Positions 45,501 to 57,802 of a DNA stretch of 64,000 nucleotides are shown here, one piece after another. Source of the stretch: Nomia melanderi (taxonomy: Eukaryota > Arthropoda > Insecta > Hymenoptera > Halictidae); contig NC_135001.1 of assembly GCF_051020985.1 (NCBI RefSeq), forward strand, positions 20,701,896-20,765,895, written 5' to 3'. Below the pieces are notes generated by a model. The model was not told where the DNA came from and searched no databases. It worked only from the letters and a program-made list of their open reading frames with translations. The position numbers and the translations under genes are program-made. Numbering within the stretch: the first letter of the stretch is position 1; each line of letters opens with the position of its first letter.

Positions 45501-46947
45501 GCAAAGAAATTCGCGAGCGGATCGACGAGCGCAGTCAGTCGAGAGACGATCTATCGAGAGCTAGTGCGTGTTAAGCGGACGAGAAGTTAGCCGAAGAAGG
45601 TACGTGGGAAGAAGCGCGGCACGATTGTCCGCGCTGGGAGTGAATAAAAAAAAATGGGCAGACCGTGAACCGAGCGGAATTCCAGCCGCGAGAGCCTCGA
45701 GCGCGCCGGCGAGCAGCAGCGGCCGTGGCGCTTCGGTCGGCGGCCGAGCGGAATCGATTAATCGGATCCAAACGGGTTCCTCCGGAGGTTTTCGAATTCT
45801 CTATTCTCGACCCGCGGCGGTCTCGGAGATTCTATTCTCGATAGAGCACGGCGACTTCTATAGAACGCCGCCTCTGTTTGCACGAGCGTCGTTAGGTGAA
45901 AAAAGTGTCTCGGTTCGGGAGAGATTTAGAAAAAAGGTATAAACAGAGATCGAAGGTGTCTTGAGTTCGTTGTAAAATATTCTGAGATTGTATGTATAGC
46001 GAAATGAATCATGGGGAAGGCGGACGAATTTTCTCGAATAGCTTCCTGTTCGCTGAACCGTTAAGCAATGCGCCCGTGAACTTTGCTAGGTCGATGTTTA
46101 GAGGTTGGGGGGGATTTATAATGATCTAGCAGCGGCGTTCCTGTTAACGGTCGGAATTGTCTCTGTTTGGTGTCCCATGGTGTTCGAGTCGCTGTGTTCG
46201 TTGGCTAGTCAGGAGTTTGCGCGTTCCTCTTTGTTCGCGGCGGAAGGACGCGTCGCGTGACTGCCGGGCACGCTTTCGTCTCTAGCGGAGAGCTAGGAAT
46301 CTGCTTTCCGATTGCCAATGTGACTAACAATTGATGATATATTAAAATTACGCTGTTGAAGTCTATTAAAATTGAAATTGAGTAACGGTGGGATTCGTTT
46401 AAACTATGATTATTCAGTTAATGTTTCTAAGAATCGTACGTAATTAGTGGTTGCCTCGATCGCGAGCGATAGATAATGAGACAATATAAATACGGTTCAG
46501 TTCCGTGTAACGTGACGGCGCAGTCGAGGCCGATGTAGACAGTTTGTTCAGTTTGTTACAAGGCTGAAGTATTTGATCTGGTAGACGCTGTTTCCGAGCT
46601 GCGCGATGTTTTTAGCCGTGACGCAAGTAATTGAAGTACGCTCCACGAGCACAATCATTGTTGATAAGGCTATCAGTGTAATTTCAGATTACGGTATTTG
46701 GTGGAACGATGTTCGGTATCAATTCGAGCTAAATGTTATGTCAGTTTAAGTGTGTCATCGGAATACGAGAATTTTTAAATGTGGATTCTCGTGCGAACTC
46801 TTGGGAGCAATTATTTTGCTAAGTAGAAGACTCGTTGGAAACAAAGTAACGACGGCACGAGATAAATGGCGCGATTAGATTAGTCGGTCGGTAAACAAAG
46901 AATAACACGAAAACAACTGTTCTGACATAAGAATTCCATTGAACTTT

Positions 46948-47365
46948 TAACACTAGATTTACGGACATTTATTCTGTAGTTTATTCTATTGCTCCTAGAG
47001 AACTACGTGTTCGTTTGTATAAATTATTAAAATTGCATAATTGCGCGAGTCGAGATCGACTTAACCGTTTGCGGACGAAAGTCGACATTTTAAGATGAAA
47101 TTTTCATATTTGGAAGATTAAATTGCGGACAAATGATTTAGTTACAGCCAGAGATCATCGAGTAGTTTCCTTTTTCATATTAATTAAGGATTTGATATAT
47201 AATTCAGCTTTATCTGCTGAAGCTTTTGCATATTTCAAGATATCTTAGTCAATTCTACAAATCCAATGTCTATAACCTTCCAAAACCTTCGAAACTGAAA
47301 CGAAGGTTACTCGATTACATTTTCACTTCAAGCTCCATTGGCAACGAAAGACAACGACTCCCAAG
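46948..47365. mobile_element. Family F element with nested B, duplicated at 59.2 kb
   Basis: F left end TTAACACTAGATTTACGGAC at 46,949. B starts ACCGTTTGCGGACGAAAG near 47,064, and its right part runs straight into CAATGTCTATAACCTTCC, which also follows F at 59.6 kb. The F right end is deleted here. Confidence 0.75.
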
Positions 47366-48032
47366 ATTCGGTCATCTTGCTGTAATAATCCTGCATAATC
47401 TAAACACAATTCCATCGATTTTTAACCAATCAACTTTCCATAATAAGGGGTTTCAGTCATATAAATAGATATCGCACACGCAACAGTGAATTTTTTTTAT
47501 CTCGAACATGACGAGGCAAATGTCGAAGATAGCGACTTCTCCCGGCTACTCGTATCATAGTTAGAAAAACGAAGAATCATCTTACAGCACAGGCCGATTG
47601 TGCAATCTCCCTCGGCGACCTCCGAGTAATTGCGCTTCACGTGTTAGCATCACTTAGGAATCCGTCAAAAAATAGTACGCACTGGTAATTGAATCTCGGC
47701 TGCTCGAAAAATCGTACTTTCATACTTTGCTCTTCATTTCACCAATGCAATGCACTCAATGACAATGTACGTAATAGAGTTTATCGACTCTCGATTCAGA
47801 GTAAACGAACCAACCTCTTCGTATTTTTTCGTGATACCTGGCAAATCGTAAATACAAATACTCAATGTTATCGTTCGCGGTACTATCTGTTTTCACATAG
47901 TTTCGTCTGCTTTATTTTTATAGCGTTCTGTACATTCGAGAAATTTTTCTCTGAAACAATCACCAACTCCATCGATTCATCGTTTTCTCGATAACTTTAC
48001 CATATCGAAAACGAGTTTCACTTATTTAACAA

Positions 48033-48436
48033 TTAACCCTTAAGATTCTTTGAAATATGAAACCTTCAGCATGAAGATAAATTATATATCGATTGCTTAA
48101 TAGAAAGAAAATTACACAGATCTGTTGCTGTTTGATTAATTGAATCATTTGTTTGCTTACTCTTACAAATATGGAAATTTCATCTAAAGGGTTAACAATG
48201 ACTAACCCTTTGCACTCGGAAGTTTTTCACTAGAAATACTTTAACATTTTCTGATGAGATAAAATGGATATTTTGTGAAACTAAGTTGACGAGAAATCAC
48301 GCGTACATCGAGGAACGAAGCTATTTTATTTGAATATTTCTCAAAGTGATGCATTATAGGAAATATTAAATATCAAATTTTATAGTTTTACTGTATGAAA
48401 TCAAGTGACTGAGAGTCACCTCTCGAGTGCAAATTA
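48033..48436. mobile_element. B-derived and A elements side by side
   Basis: B-like 48,033-48,195 (TTAACCCTTAAGATTCTTTG ... CATCTAAAGGGTTAA) and A about 48,202-48,436 (CTAACCCTTTGCACTCGGAAG ... CACCTCTCGAGTGCAAATTAA). Confidence 0.75.
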
Positions 48437-49387
48437 AAACATTAATTGTTGATAATATGAATTAAATATTAACTGTCATCAAGTTACAATCGCTATTATC
48501 TATATATAACCATATATTATATTTAATTATAATTATATATCTAAATTTAGCTATAACTATATATTATCAAAAACTCGATTAACCGTTCAAAAGTAATAAA
48601 TGAAATGCGGATAGATAAAGCGTTAATGTATTCCGTTCACCTTCGCGGAAGTGCTATCCGTTCATGGTTAAATGCGTATTACGCCAATAACGCGTGAAAA
48701 ACAGTAAGCAACGGAAGGTCGGCATCAATAAAGTATATTTAAACAAACTTTTACCGTCCGTTGGCCGATATCGATGGCGTTTCCTTCGTTGACCGTTCAC
48801 CGACGCGATCGGACACAGGTTATATAATAAAACAGACGAGGTACGGCCGTTTATTGCCCGTCGCAAATAAACCGTCCGCGTAGAAACAATAAACTCGGGC
48901 CGAGAATGGATTTACATTAGGCAAAAGGCTCTCGAGAGGGCCAACGATAAAATCATTGAACGCAAACGCGCGAGCGAGTACACACACACCTGTCGGTATC
49001 GGTTATTTGTTGAAAGGAACGATTCGCTGACTAACAGAACAAACAAGATACCGACACGTTGGGAGGCGGTATCGATTCGACGACAAACACGAAATTAACA
49101 TTCCGATTGATACTCGGTGAAGGTACTCTTTTATTATACGCAAATGAGAAGTCGCCGATGAAATTTTTAACGCGTCAAGCGCCGTTTCACCGGTGTCCGA
49201 GTCGAAGCGAATTGTGATCAGTCAATTATCAGTATTACGAATTTCTAGAATTCGCAATGTCGAGTCATTTTTCGTTCTTTTAGTAGAATGCTAGTAATGT
49301 GTTACGCTATTTTCAATTTTTTTAGTGGAGTGCTAATAACGTAGTCCTACGTTACGCTGGTAAATTTTAGGAAATGTCACGAATGTG

Positions 49388-49721
49388 TTAACACTAGAAT
49401 TACTACGGATCAAACTGACTCATTCCTAAATTAATTATCAGATGCTTTGAGAAATTACTAAAGAAACTGATTGAATAATATGCAAACTGAATCATCAGTG
49501 AACACTAAGGCTACCGAACATTTAATACGATCGATATGCAATCCCTATAAAAATTAGAATAGATTATTCTCGGTTTCTTCAGACGTCCATTATAGTATTC
49601 AAATGAAACTATTTATTTTCAAAGTCATTTCGAACATTCAATGCTTCGAAGATATCAATAATAGCGAAACAGAAGAAATGAAACCAGTCATTTCGATTGG
49701 TACGGTAGTTCTAGTGTTGAA
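49388..49721. mobile_element. D-related left end plus reversed D element
   Basis: TTAACACTAGAATTACTACGG at 49,388, then a reversed D (GAACACTAAGGCTACCGAAC ... GGTAGTTCTAGTGTTGA, about 49,499-49,721). Confidence 0.7.
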
Positions 49722-50212
49722 GGATAGCTATTTGAGGACGCTTCTCTATTGTAAATAATGCTGTTCAATACGGTGACACTCAGAGAGATAAATATGCGAT
49801 AGTACAATACGAATAAAAATTCGATCGAGTGAATGTATGTTTACTTTCTGCGTGTTCGATGCGTAACGGCAGTGGAATCTGAATTTTACGATCTGTAGTA
49901 ACGGAATCACTAATAATTGATAGCAATCGAAGGCGATTTAATACACTCAGTTATGTAAAGCACTAACTTTTTCTCCTGTTAGGTGAATCATGTTTACTCT
50001 AACGTACGATCTTACGATTTCTCTGTGTGACAGAAAGGACTCTGTACCTGTAGAGTCACATTGACTCGGATAAAAGGGGATCCTTAATTGCGGAAATCGA
50101 TGACGTATCTACGCTACGCATTCGTGTTCGTGGTTTTCTTATATTTATAGGATTTGTAATAATTATCCCAATGTTCCGTGGATGTAAGGACTCTCTTACT
50201 ATATTAACACTA

Positions 50213-50345
50213 GATTTACGGGCATTTATTCTATACTTTATTTTACTGTTCCTAGAGAACTACTTGTTCATTTATATAAATCGCGAAAATTGTAGCTTCA
50301 ACACCAGAGTATTCGCTTAATTGCACGAATCAAGATCGACTTAAA
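50213..50345. mobile_element. Family F fragment
   Basis: TTAACACTAGATTTACGGGC followed by about 120 bp of F interior; the right end is lost. Confidence 0.7.
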
Positions 50346-50396
50346 CTATTACTAAGTAATGTTTAAAAAATATATGACTAAATCATTTGATTGAAA

Positions 50397-50528
50397 TGCG
50401 TTAATATTACTACACGTTCGTTTAGTTGAATGTCACGATATTAGGTAGCATTATTTTTAATATAAAAACGTTTTCAAATAATCGTCGTTTCATTGAAGGA
50501 ACTATGGTAATTTGATTTGGTTCGTTAA
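50397..50528. mobile_element. Family K interior fragment
   Basis: AATATTACTACACGTTCGTT and following sequence match the interior of the K element at 57.2-57.3 kb. Confidence 0.6.
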
Positions 50529-50758
50529 CACATTGCGTACCGGTAACGAGAAATCTCGTTGTTATACAAAGACACTTAGCTATGCAACTCCGCTAATTAC
50601 CGCGGTATTGGAAAAATATAAAATTTAATTCGAATTGATTATCTGTTTAAGATATATTACACAACAATATATCCGAGTTCTTCTATGTATAATATAAGTG
50701 GACCTCAGTGAAAACTGCCATCACAATTTTTCTGATAATTAGCCGGTACGCAATGTAA
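50525..50758. mobile_element. Family G element, fullest copy
   Basis: TTAACACATTGCGTACCGG with ACGAGAAATCTCGT ... CCGGTACGCAATGTAA, about 234 bp. Confidence 0.85.
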
Positions 50759-51654
50759 CATAGCTAATTTTCAATTCGATATAATTTTAGACCGACACCA
50801 ATCACATTTAGGTCATAGAAATTGAAGCAGATTGTCTAGAAGACTGCAAGCTAATTGTAACAAAAGCGTCTAGATTTTCAATGTAAACCAACAAATATTT
50901 GAACTCTTAGAAGTCTGCACTATCCGCAGAAAATTCAGTGGAGTACACAGTATTCAAATGCAAACTATTTTACAACGTCGCTCCCAACACAACGATCAGT
51001 AAAGTCATTTCCAGTTAAACGTCGTTTATAAATAATGAATGACTGGAACTAGAACGTGACTCGACTACTCCGTCGGTTTCGATCTCGTGAAAAATCAAAT
51101 TAGTTTTCACGCGCGTATGTCTCGCCACAATTGACATGAATTGTGTTATAGTGTTACATCATCAGGCTGAATCGATTACAAATAATTTACACCTGCGTTA
51201 GTTTAATTGATCCTTGGAGGTGTTAGTGATAGAAGTATACTACCACGTTGTCGAGAGAGAAAGATCAGGAAATCAAAGTATACTCTAGTAATTCCAACCT
51301 TGATTAACTTCTCGTCTAACATCAAATGTAATTTAATATTATCCTTGAAATTAAATGTTATCTTTCTTTTCTAATTATTCATTAACGACACTAACTCTTC
51401 GAAAACAACATGAATATAATTCGTAAGACAAATGGTTGACTGAAGTAAAAAGTCCCTATCAAAATTACAAACAGAAATTCTCCCATAGAAACTAATAGTC
51501 CATCTATCGAGATTTCAATTGATTTATAATTCAGTTTGCCTATCGCTAAATCGATTTCATTGCTCGTTCCTCGGAGAACCATCTGGTACCTTTCCAATAA
51601 CTAAAAGAATTTGAACATTCATCATTTCGATTTATCTAGTAACTCTAGTATTTA

Positions 51655-51986
51655 AAAAATATAAATATGAAATATACAAAACAGATGAAGCTAAATTATA
51701 CATCAATTACTCGAGCAATAGAAAAATAGGAAACTACGTGCAATCTCTTTCTATTCGAGTTAAATCATTTATTAACGACTCAGTCTTCCAAATATCTTAA
51801 AAATATAAATATGAAATATACAAAACTCTCAACAGATGAAGCTAAATTATACATCAATTACTTAAGCAATAGAAAAATAGGAACATACGTGCAATCTCTC
51901 TATTCAAGTTAAATCATGTATTAACGACTCAGTCTTCCAAATATGAAAATTTCATCGAAACGTCGACATTCGTCCGCAAACGGTTA
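51655..51986. mobile_element. Reversed family B element with internal tandem duplication
   Basis: AATATGAAATATACAAAAC to CAGTCTTCCAAATAT is present twice (about 51,665 and 51,805); the right end is CATTCGTCCGCAAACGGTTAA. It ends 98 bp before the Cyt-b5 coding exon. Confidence 0.8.
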
Positions 51987-52084
51987 ACCCCCAGCCACAA
52001 GATCAACGCATCCCTTATATCAAAAACTCTCAATTCTCCTCAACCTCAAAAAAACTGAATCTAATTACATCATTCTATTCCCAG

Positions 52085-52129
52085 ATAACCCTGGTTGATC
52101 CTTGCCGAGTCTAAGAGCAAGACAACACG
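52085..52129 (+). other. Cyt-b5: Cyt-b5 5' UTR, exon start
   Basis: A polypyrimidine acceptor CATTCTATTCCCAG ends at 52084, so the coding exon is spliced to an upstream untranslated exon. A candidate is the CpG-rich stretch ending at 45,599. Confidence 0.6.
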
Positions 52130-52522
52130 ATGAGCAAGAAGTACACGAGAAACGAAGTCGAGACAACCGGAAAGCGTGGCACGGAACAGACCCTGATCAT
52201 CCTGCACGACAAGGTGTACAATGTGGCGAGTTTCCTGAACGAGCATCCTGGAGGCGAGGAGATCCTGCTGGATCACGCGGGCAAAGACAGCTCCGAGGAC
52301 TTCGACGACGTCGGCCACTCGAAGGACGCCTTCGACCTGATGAGCAAGTACCTGGTCGGCGAGCTGGTCGACTCGGAGAAGGCGAACAAGAAGCCGAAGG
52401 AAGGCTGGAAGACCACGTACAACAAATCGACGTCCCTGAAGAAGGACGAAGCGATCCATCCACTAGTAATAACCGGCATAATCGGCGCCATCGCCGCCCT
52501 CTTGTATTACTTGTACTTATAA
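52130..52522 (+). CDS. Cyt-b5: Cytochrome b5 (insect Cyt-b5 type)
   Basis: A 130-residue tail-anchored cytochrome b5 in a single coding exon. The haem ligands are His39 (NEHPGGEEILLDHAGKDS) and His63 (DDVGHSKDAFDLMSKY). The core ends in YLVGELV, as in Drosophila Cyt-b5. A Lys-rich linker and the anchor HPLVITGIIGAIAALLYYLYL follow, with TAA at 52520-52522. The ATG at 52130 is the first in the exon, after a 45-base untranslated part. The coding exon is GC-rich in third positions compared with its AT-rich surroundings. It lies about 13 kb from the other b5 on the same strand, consistent with an old tandem duplication. Confidence 0.95.
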   Translation: MSKKYTRNEVETTGKRGTEQTLIILHDKVYNVASFLNEHPGGEEILLDHAGKDSSEDFDDVGHSKDAFDLMSKYLVGELVDSEKANKKPKEGWKTTYNKSTSLKKDEAIHPLVITGIIGAIAALLYYLYL

Positions 52523-52729
52523 GTCGCGCCGAAGCAAACTGGACTCGTGTTCCTCAACTCTCTCACTTCCGCTGAAAACCTCGAAACGCAACCTCGCGAC
52601 TGGGTCCGTGCGAACCTTCACGCGAGTTTCTTAGACCTACACGGTGTTTTCGATGCCATGGCGCTATACGATGCTATATTCGTCTCTTCTGGACGGAAGA
52701 GTTGTCAACGATTCTCGGAGACCTGTATG

Positions 52730-52735
52730 AATAAA
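52730..52735 (+). other. Cyt-b5: poly(A) signal of Cyt-b5
   Basis: AATAAA in TGTATGAATAAAGTTC, 208 bp after the stop. Confidence 0.55.
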
Positions 52736-53437
52736 GTTCAAATTGTACATCTTCGACTAATTCAATGATTTAGAGTTTAAGTTGCTTTTGTCTACGGTTG
52801 TATAGGTGAAGTTAATTGCGAGTTGATGAACTGGCACCTGAAGTGACGTAGTATGAACGGTTTCTTATATAACAGTGTCATTTACCTTTTGTGAACATCG
52901 GAAGATTTCGATTCGATTTGGTTTCATTATGGCGGATTAATGAATAGAGATTCTACTTATACAAATGAGAGCCATGTTATTCTCAGGTGCTTTCCATCGA
53001 AGCGCTGTTTTTCTGATTGTGCATCATCTGTATTCTCTAGTATATTCTCGTATCGAGGTCGATGCGTCGAATGTCTACTTCGATCGTGAAACAGTCATCT
53101 AATCCACATATTTTAATTTTCATGAGTGCGTCTAATTAAACGACTAATCGTGCTTGTTTCTGTAATATGGGAATATTTGTTCCACGACAAGCGTTCGCTT
53201 CCTTTTTATCGATCTCATTGTCAACCAAGACCAATTAATCTCTATAGTAGTTTATTACGCAAAGCCTTATGCTTTCTCATGTTCCAGCGAACATGAAATC
53301 GTTGAATAATCTACACCTTAAAATACTTAACTCTTATCATCGCGATAATACACTTCTACACGAATATTCCAAAAATCATCCAGAGTTACATACTCCTCAC
53401 AATTAAACTATCGGAAGCATTAGACTTAAACTGCTTA

Positions 53438-53640
53438 ACACTAGATTCACGGAACCCGTCAATTTGACGGATACTTCTTTCAACAATGTTTAGTAACAGT
53501 TTAAGTGTACATTCGTGCAGTTACACGAATACGCAATACTTCGGTTTCGAAGCTACACGATTTACACGAACGAGCACGTAACTAGGAACAATAGAATAAA
53601 CTGTAGAATAAACCGTAAATCTAGTATATACATCGAGTTC
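53438..53640. mobile_element. Family F variant
   Basis: Left end TTAACACTAGATTCACGG with palindrome CCGTCAATTTGACGG; right end ACCGTAAATCTAGTATA. Confidence 0.78.
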
Positions 53641-53699
53641 CGCTAATTGAAAAGCCAAGAAGAGAATCCAAGAACCGAGGCAATAAAGCCGAAGGCAGA

Positions 53700-54160
53700 G
53701 CAAAGAACAAGATCGACTTTCATGGAAATAATTCGCGAAACGACGCGGCGCGACGTTTGACCGGTGCCGCGGCCGCAAGGGCTCGTCCCCCGGCCGCGGT
53801 TCGAATCGTTAAATCAGTCGTTCCCGAGCGAACCGTCAAGAAGAAACCCGAGCGGGCATTTGCATCCGAATGGCTCGCGTCGCGAAAGCCTCGTTACAAG
53901 TTTTCAATGAGCGGCGGAGTCGGGAAAGCGACGCGATCCGATCGATAAGGATTCCCCGAGTCTCTTTCCTCCTCGCTCGAGGAGGTCCCGCCTCTTACCC
54001 AGACTTCCCGGAGGAGCAAGCGTACCGTGGAAGATCTCTCCCGTCGAGGTGACTTCCTCCCGGAATTGTCCCTCGAAATTTCGCTAATGCGCCCGGAACG
54101 CGCGCTGTCACCGGGAACAAATTGGACGACGCGGGTCACGTACCGCGATGGAAATTAATT
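53700..54160. other. CpG-rich stretch without a recognised gene
   Basis: GC-rich block (GCGGCGCGACG, CCGCGGCCGC) in AT-rich DNA with overlapping ORFs on both strands, none convincing. Could be a promoter. Confidence 0.3.
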
Positions 54161-54365
54161 TAAATCGTCGGCCGCTCCAGCGATCGACTTCGATCGAATG
54201 CCGAACGGATGGAAACAGTTGCGCCGGATGGCGTGAAAAGACTTGCACTAGTGAAGGTGTATCGTGGATTGCTGAGATTCGCGCGGGAATTTGCTGGAAC
54301 ATGCAGGGAATCGTTTGGGATAATTCTATGGCAAGGAGTGTTCTTTGTTGTCGAGAAGTGAATCT

Positions 54366-55056
54366 TTAACCCTTTGCACTCGAAGGTTTTTCGGTGGAAA
54401 TATTCAACACTCTGATAGGATACAGACGATCTTTGAAACTAATTGATGAGGAAACATATGTGAATTCAGGAGGAATGTTATTTTATTTCAATGTAAAATC
54501 AAATTTCGAAGCTTGTTATTATATATAAGACTCTATAATTTTGCTGTATCAAATCAAATGGTGACTGAGAGTCACCACTCGAAAGTTTTTCAATGGAAAT
54601 ATTCAACACTTTTTGACGAGATATAGGTGATATTGTTTGAAAGTAATTCAACGATAATTCATAGATAAATTAAGCAACAGAGGTGTTTTTTTTCAATATT
54701 TCACGTAACAATGCGAAGTATAATTTAAAATATTAAATATTCAACTTTAAGTTAACTTATATCCTATAAGTTTTGGTGTGAAGACATTCGCAAAGAAACT
54801 TGAATTTCCTGAAAGTGATGTCTGTAATCGCTTGTTCTTTTTAAATGGACTTTGTTAACTTTTTTGAAAATATTTGTCCTGATTTCAATGAGAAAAGAGA
54901 AGAAGCATATTTCCTGGCAGTGGATAAGTCCGAAGCCTTCAAACTCGAGGAATTCTAAGACTCAAGAGGCAGGAAAAGTTCATGATAGTTTCAACTTTAT
55001 AGTTTTGTTGTATCGAATCAAGTGACTGAGCGTCACCTCTCGAGTGCAAAGGGTTA
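54366..55056. mobile_element. Expanded family A element
   Basis: TTAACCCTTTGCACTCGAAGG at the left and CACCTCTCGAGTGCAAAGGG TTAA at the right. Inside are a second A head (CACTCGAAAGTTTTTCAATG near 54,575) and about 250 bp unlike any other element (54,755-55,005). Confidence 0.7.
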
Positions 55057-55805
55057 ATGCGTCAGCTACCGCCTGAGGTTATATATAGCTGCTGCTACTT
55101 GAATTTTTTATTCAAAATCGGCATTGTTATGTAAGACAGAACCTAAGCAAGACGAATCGCACTGAAATAAGACTTCAGTCCACATTATATCCAAAGTACA
55201 CTTCCAACTTCTCGTTATTTCTTTACGAAGAAAACATTCAAAATTCTTTCTCGCATTTTATCATCAATGTCCGAACATTTTTGTGTTGCACGAAAATACT
55301 CTATAAATAGGAAGCCATTTCGTCGAGTATTCAGCACCGACAGGATTAAAGGTAACATTCAAATCGAGTGAATCGACGGTTTCGACTTCGTTGCGCGCCC
55401 GAAAGCCAGAAAACGGAGGATCGCGGATCGTCGCAGCCGACTAATTGGAAAGAAGTCGAAGGTGTTAACGAACCGGTGCGGATTGTCGGGATCAACTGGA
55501 CCGGGAGAATTTAACAATGCGCGTAAGGTCGCTAAAGGGGTGTAGAGCATCGAAGGGAGGTCTAGGATGAGTCCGAATGAAAACTGCCGGTCCGTGCGCG
55601 GTTCGGTTGAACTATGAACGCCGACGAAAGCACTGAAAGAATTCTATTCGTACGATATTCCTTAGTTCAGCTGGAATAACAAGTTCATCTACTCATTCGA
55701 ACTGTTGCTAACGAAGACAAACGTGTTGCCTAGAATTTCATGGATTTATGGAGATGACTGTGTCAGTATCGAAAATACGAGCGAAAGAAACTGAGACTAT
55801 CAGAT

Positions 55806-55985
55806 TTAACCCTTTGCGGACGACTGTCGAGATGAAATTTTCGTATTTGGAAGACTAAGTTGTAGACAGATGATTTAGTTACTCGAACAGCAAGAGATCA
55901 TCGCGAAGTTTCCTTTTTTTATATTAATTAAGCATTTGATATATAATTTTATCTGCTGAAAGTCATGTATATTTCGAAAGTTAAA
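55806..55985. mobile_element. Family B element, right end missing
   Basis: TTAACCCTTTGCGGACGACTG then B interior to about TTTCGAAAG. Confidence 0.75.
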
Positions 55986-56168
55986 ACAGTGGTAAGCTCG
56001 TAAGACATCAATTAAACCCACAATCTTCAGTCCAGCGAACTTGTCATCTTTCTAGTCCACAGTGACACTGATTTCCTTCAATTTCCGCCCTGAACTCAAA
56101 CATTTCTCAGGGAATGAACACGCGATCGATGAGAAAGAAGCTAAAGCAAGGAAGCTGAAAGCCGACTC

Positions 56169-56367
56169 TTAACACTAAAACTACCGAACAATTAAACTGA
56201 CTTTCTGAAATTCCTGTATAGAAACTCCAAGAATGCATCTATCGAGCCTCTAATCGATTCACAATGCAGTTTGCGTATTGACAAATCAATTTCTTCAGTA
56301 ATCGCCCACAGACAGCTGTTGTCTTTGTAACAATTCCAAAAAGAAGAAGTCCTAGTTTTAGTGTTAA
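56169..56367. mobile_element. Family E element
   Basis: TTAACACTAAAACTACCGAAC ... CCTAGTTTTAGTGTTAA, 199 bp. Confidence 0.85.
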
Positions 56368-56369
56368 GA

Positions 56370-57110
56370 GATCCAACGAACCCAAAGGTTAGCGTCGCGA
56401 ATTCGAATAGAAACACGCTAACAATCGCGTAATATACTTGTCGGGACTTCGCCGTTCGCGAAACCGGGAAGACCATACACGCGACGATAAGTAATTGAAT
56501 TTCCAGGAATAAATAGAGCTGGGATCGGTGAATCGCGAACGTAAACAGGTCTCGATCTCTCCGCTCTCCATGGGAAAGAGGCGAAGGACGGCGGAGAGGG
56601 GTAGGTAAAAGCTTCCGAAGAAAAATAAGGATAATTGAGGAGACGAAGGAAAAGAGAAACACAGACCAGGAAGCTTCGGGAACGAGGAGAATCGATCGGG
56701 TCGGGATCGATCCCTGCTTCCACCGTCGAATCAATGCCGCCCACCACCTCTCCGACCACCTGCCGGCCCCTACTCCGTTCGGCATGTTTAATAATGCCTT
56801 TCAACCCTTTGCGACACAAAGAATCCCCGTTCGTCTCTGTTGATCGTGAACAAGCGACCCGTTGTTGATTGAATGCCAGACATCGATCAAGAGGGAGGGA
56901 GAGAGAGGGAGTCTTTTATCTCTTGAACTTCGTTCATAACGCAAAGACGGCTCCGGCAAAAGGCGCGTCTGCGAACTGTCTTTCCATAAAGGAATACACT
57001 CGGAATTCTATTTCCATAAAGGAGCGGAAGATCGAATTAAAAATTGGTAAGAGAAGAGCTGTTCGTTGAATCATAGATTCCAACGCGTGCTAGATGAAAT
57101 GGGATACGAT
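56370..57110. other. Mixed-GC stretch without a recognised gene
   Basis: Overlapping ORFs of 60-200 codons on both strands with no domain I recognise; a purine-rich GAGGGAGGGAGAGAGAGGGAG run at 56,889. Confidence 0.3.
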
Positions 57111-57112
57111 TG

Positions 57113-57360
57113 ATTGACACGTTGAATGGCATACGATTTTATGGTACGAAATACTCGAAATGGAAAAAATAGAATATTAAATTATTTGAGTGAATTGTAT
57201 TAATATTACTGCGCGTTCATTTAGTTGAATGTCACGAAATTAGGTAGCATTGTTTGTAATATAGAAATGCTTTCGGATAACCATCGTCTCATTAAGTGAA
57301 TTATAGTAATTGGATTCGGTTGGGGGTCACCGGTGACCCCCATGGCATTCAACGCGTTAA
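57113..57360. mobile_element. Family K element
   Basis: ACACGTTGAATGGCATACG ... GGGGTCACCGGTGACCCC then ATGGCATTCAACGCGTTAA. The 18-bp perfect palindrome is at the right end only. Confidence 0.83.
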
Positions 57361-57364
57361 TATA

Positions 57365-57800
57365 GTCGGACTGGATGGGGACTGTTCCCAAAAGCGAGTC
57401 ACCTTGGAAACTACAGTATTGGTTTGGTAAGTACACCGTTTGCTTTGGAAACTACAGTGTCGCCTCGTGAACTACGGTATTGCTTTGAAAATTAGACTAT
57501 TCACCCGAGGACTGAACTATTGCTTTGAGATTTAAATCGCTGCTTGGAGATTTAACTATTGCTTCAAGATTTCGAGCATCGCCTTGTAAGATATACTATT
57601 GTCTGAAATCTGGACTATCGTCTTCTCATCCGAAGTATCGGCTTCGAAACTGTAGTACCGCCTTGGTAATACCATCCACCTGAAACCTACGAAACCTACG
57701 AAACCTACGAAACCTACGAAACTTACGAAACCTACGCAACTGCCTCGGAAACAATACCGTCGCCTTAAACTTACGATACCCAAGGAACTACAATATCCAC
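57365..57800. repeat. Degenerate minisatellite with a 9-bp core
   Basis: Loose repeats of ACTACAGTNTYGCYTTGNAA over 57,400-57,680, then six near-perfect 9-bp units GAAACCTAC at 57,682-57,735. Confidence 0.8.
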
Positions 57801-57802
57801 TT

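Larger units (their letters stand above)
45150..45599 (+). promoter_or_regulatory. Cyt-b5: Candidate promoter and untranslated first exon of Cyt-b5
   Basis: CpG-rich DNA in an AT-rich neighbourhood, with a CT microsatellite (45,351-45,398), two 40-bp tandem units (45,421-45,500) and a strong donor AAG|GTACGT at 45,600. The next matching acceptor with a coding exon is 52,084. GC-rich sequence continues to about 46,280. The link to Cyt-b5 is inference; another donor (AAG|GTATAA near 45,936) is possible. Confidence 0.35.

Noticed and set aside
56192..56785. 197-codon minus-strand ORF
   Set aside because: Its last third is the E element at 56,169-56,367 and the rest has no recognisable domain.
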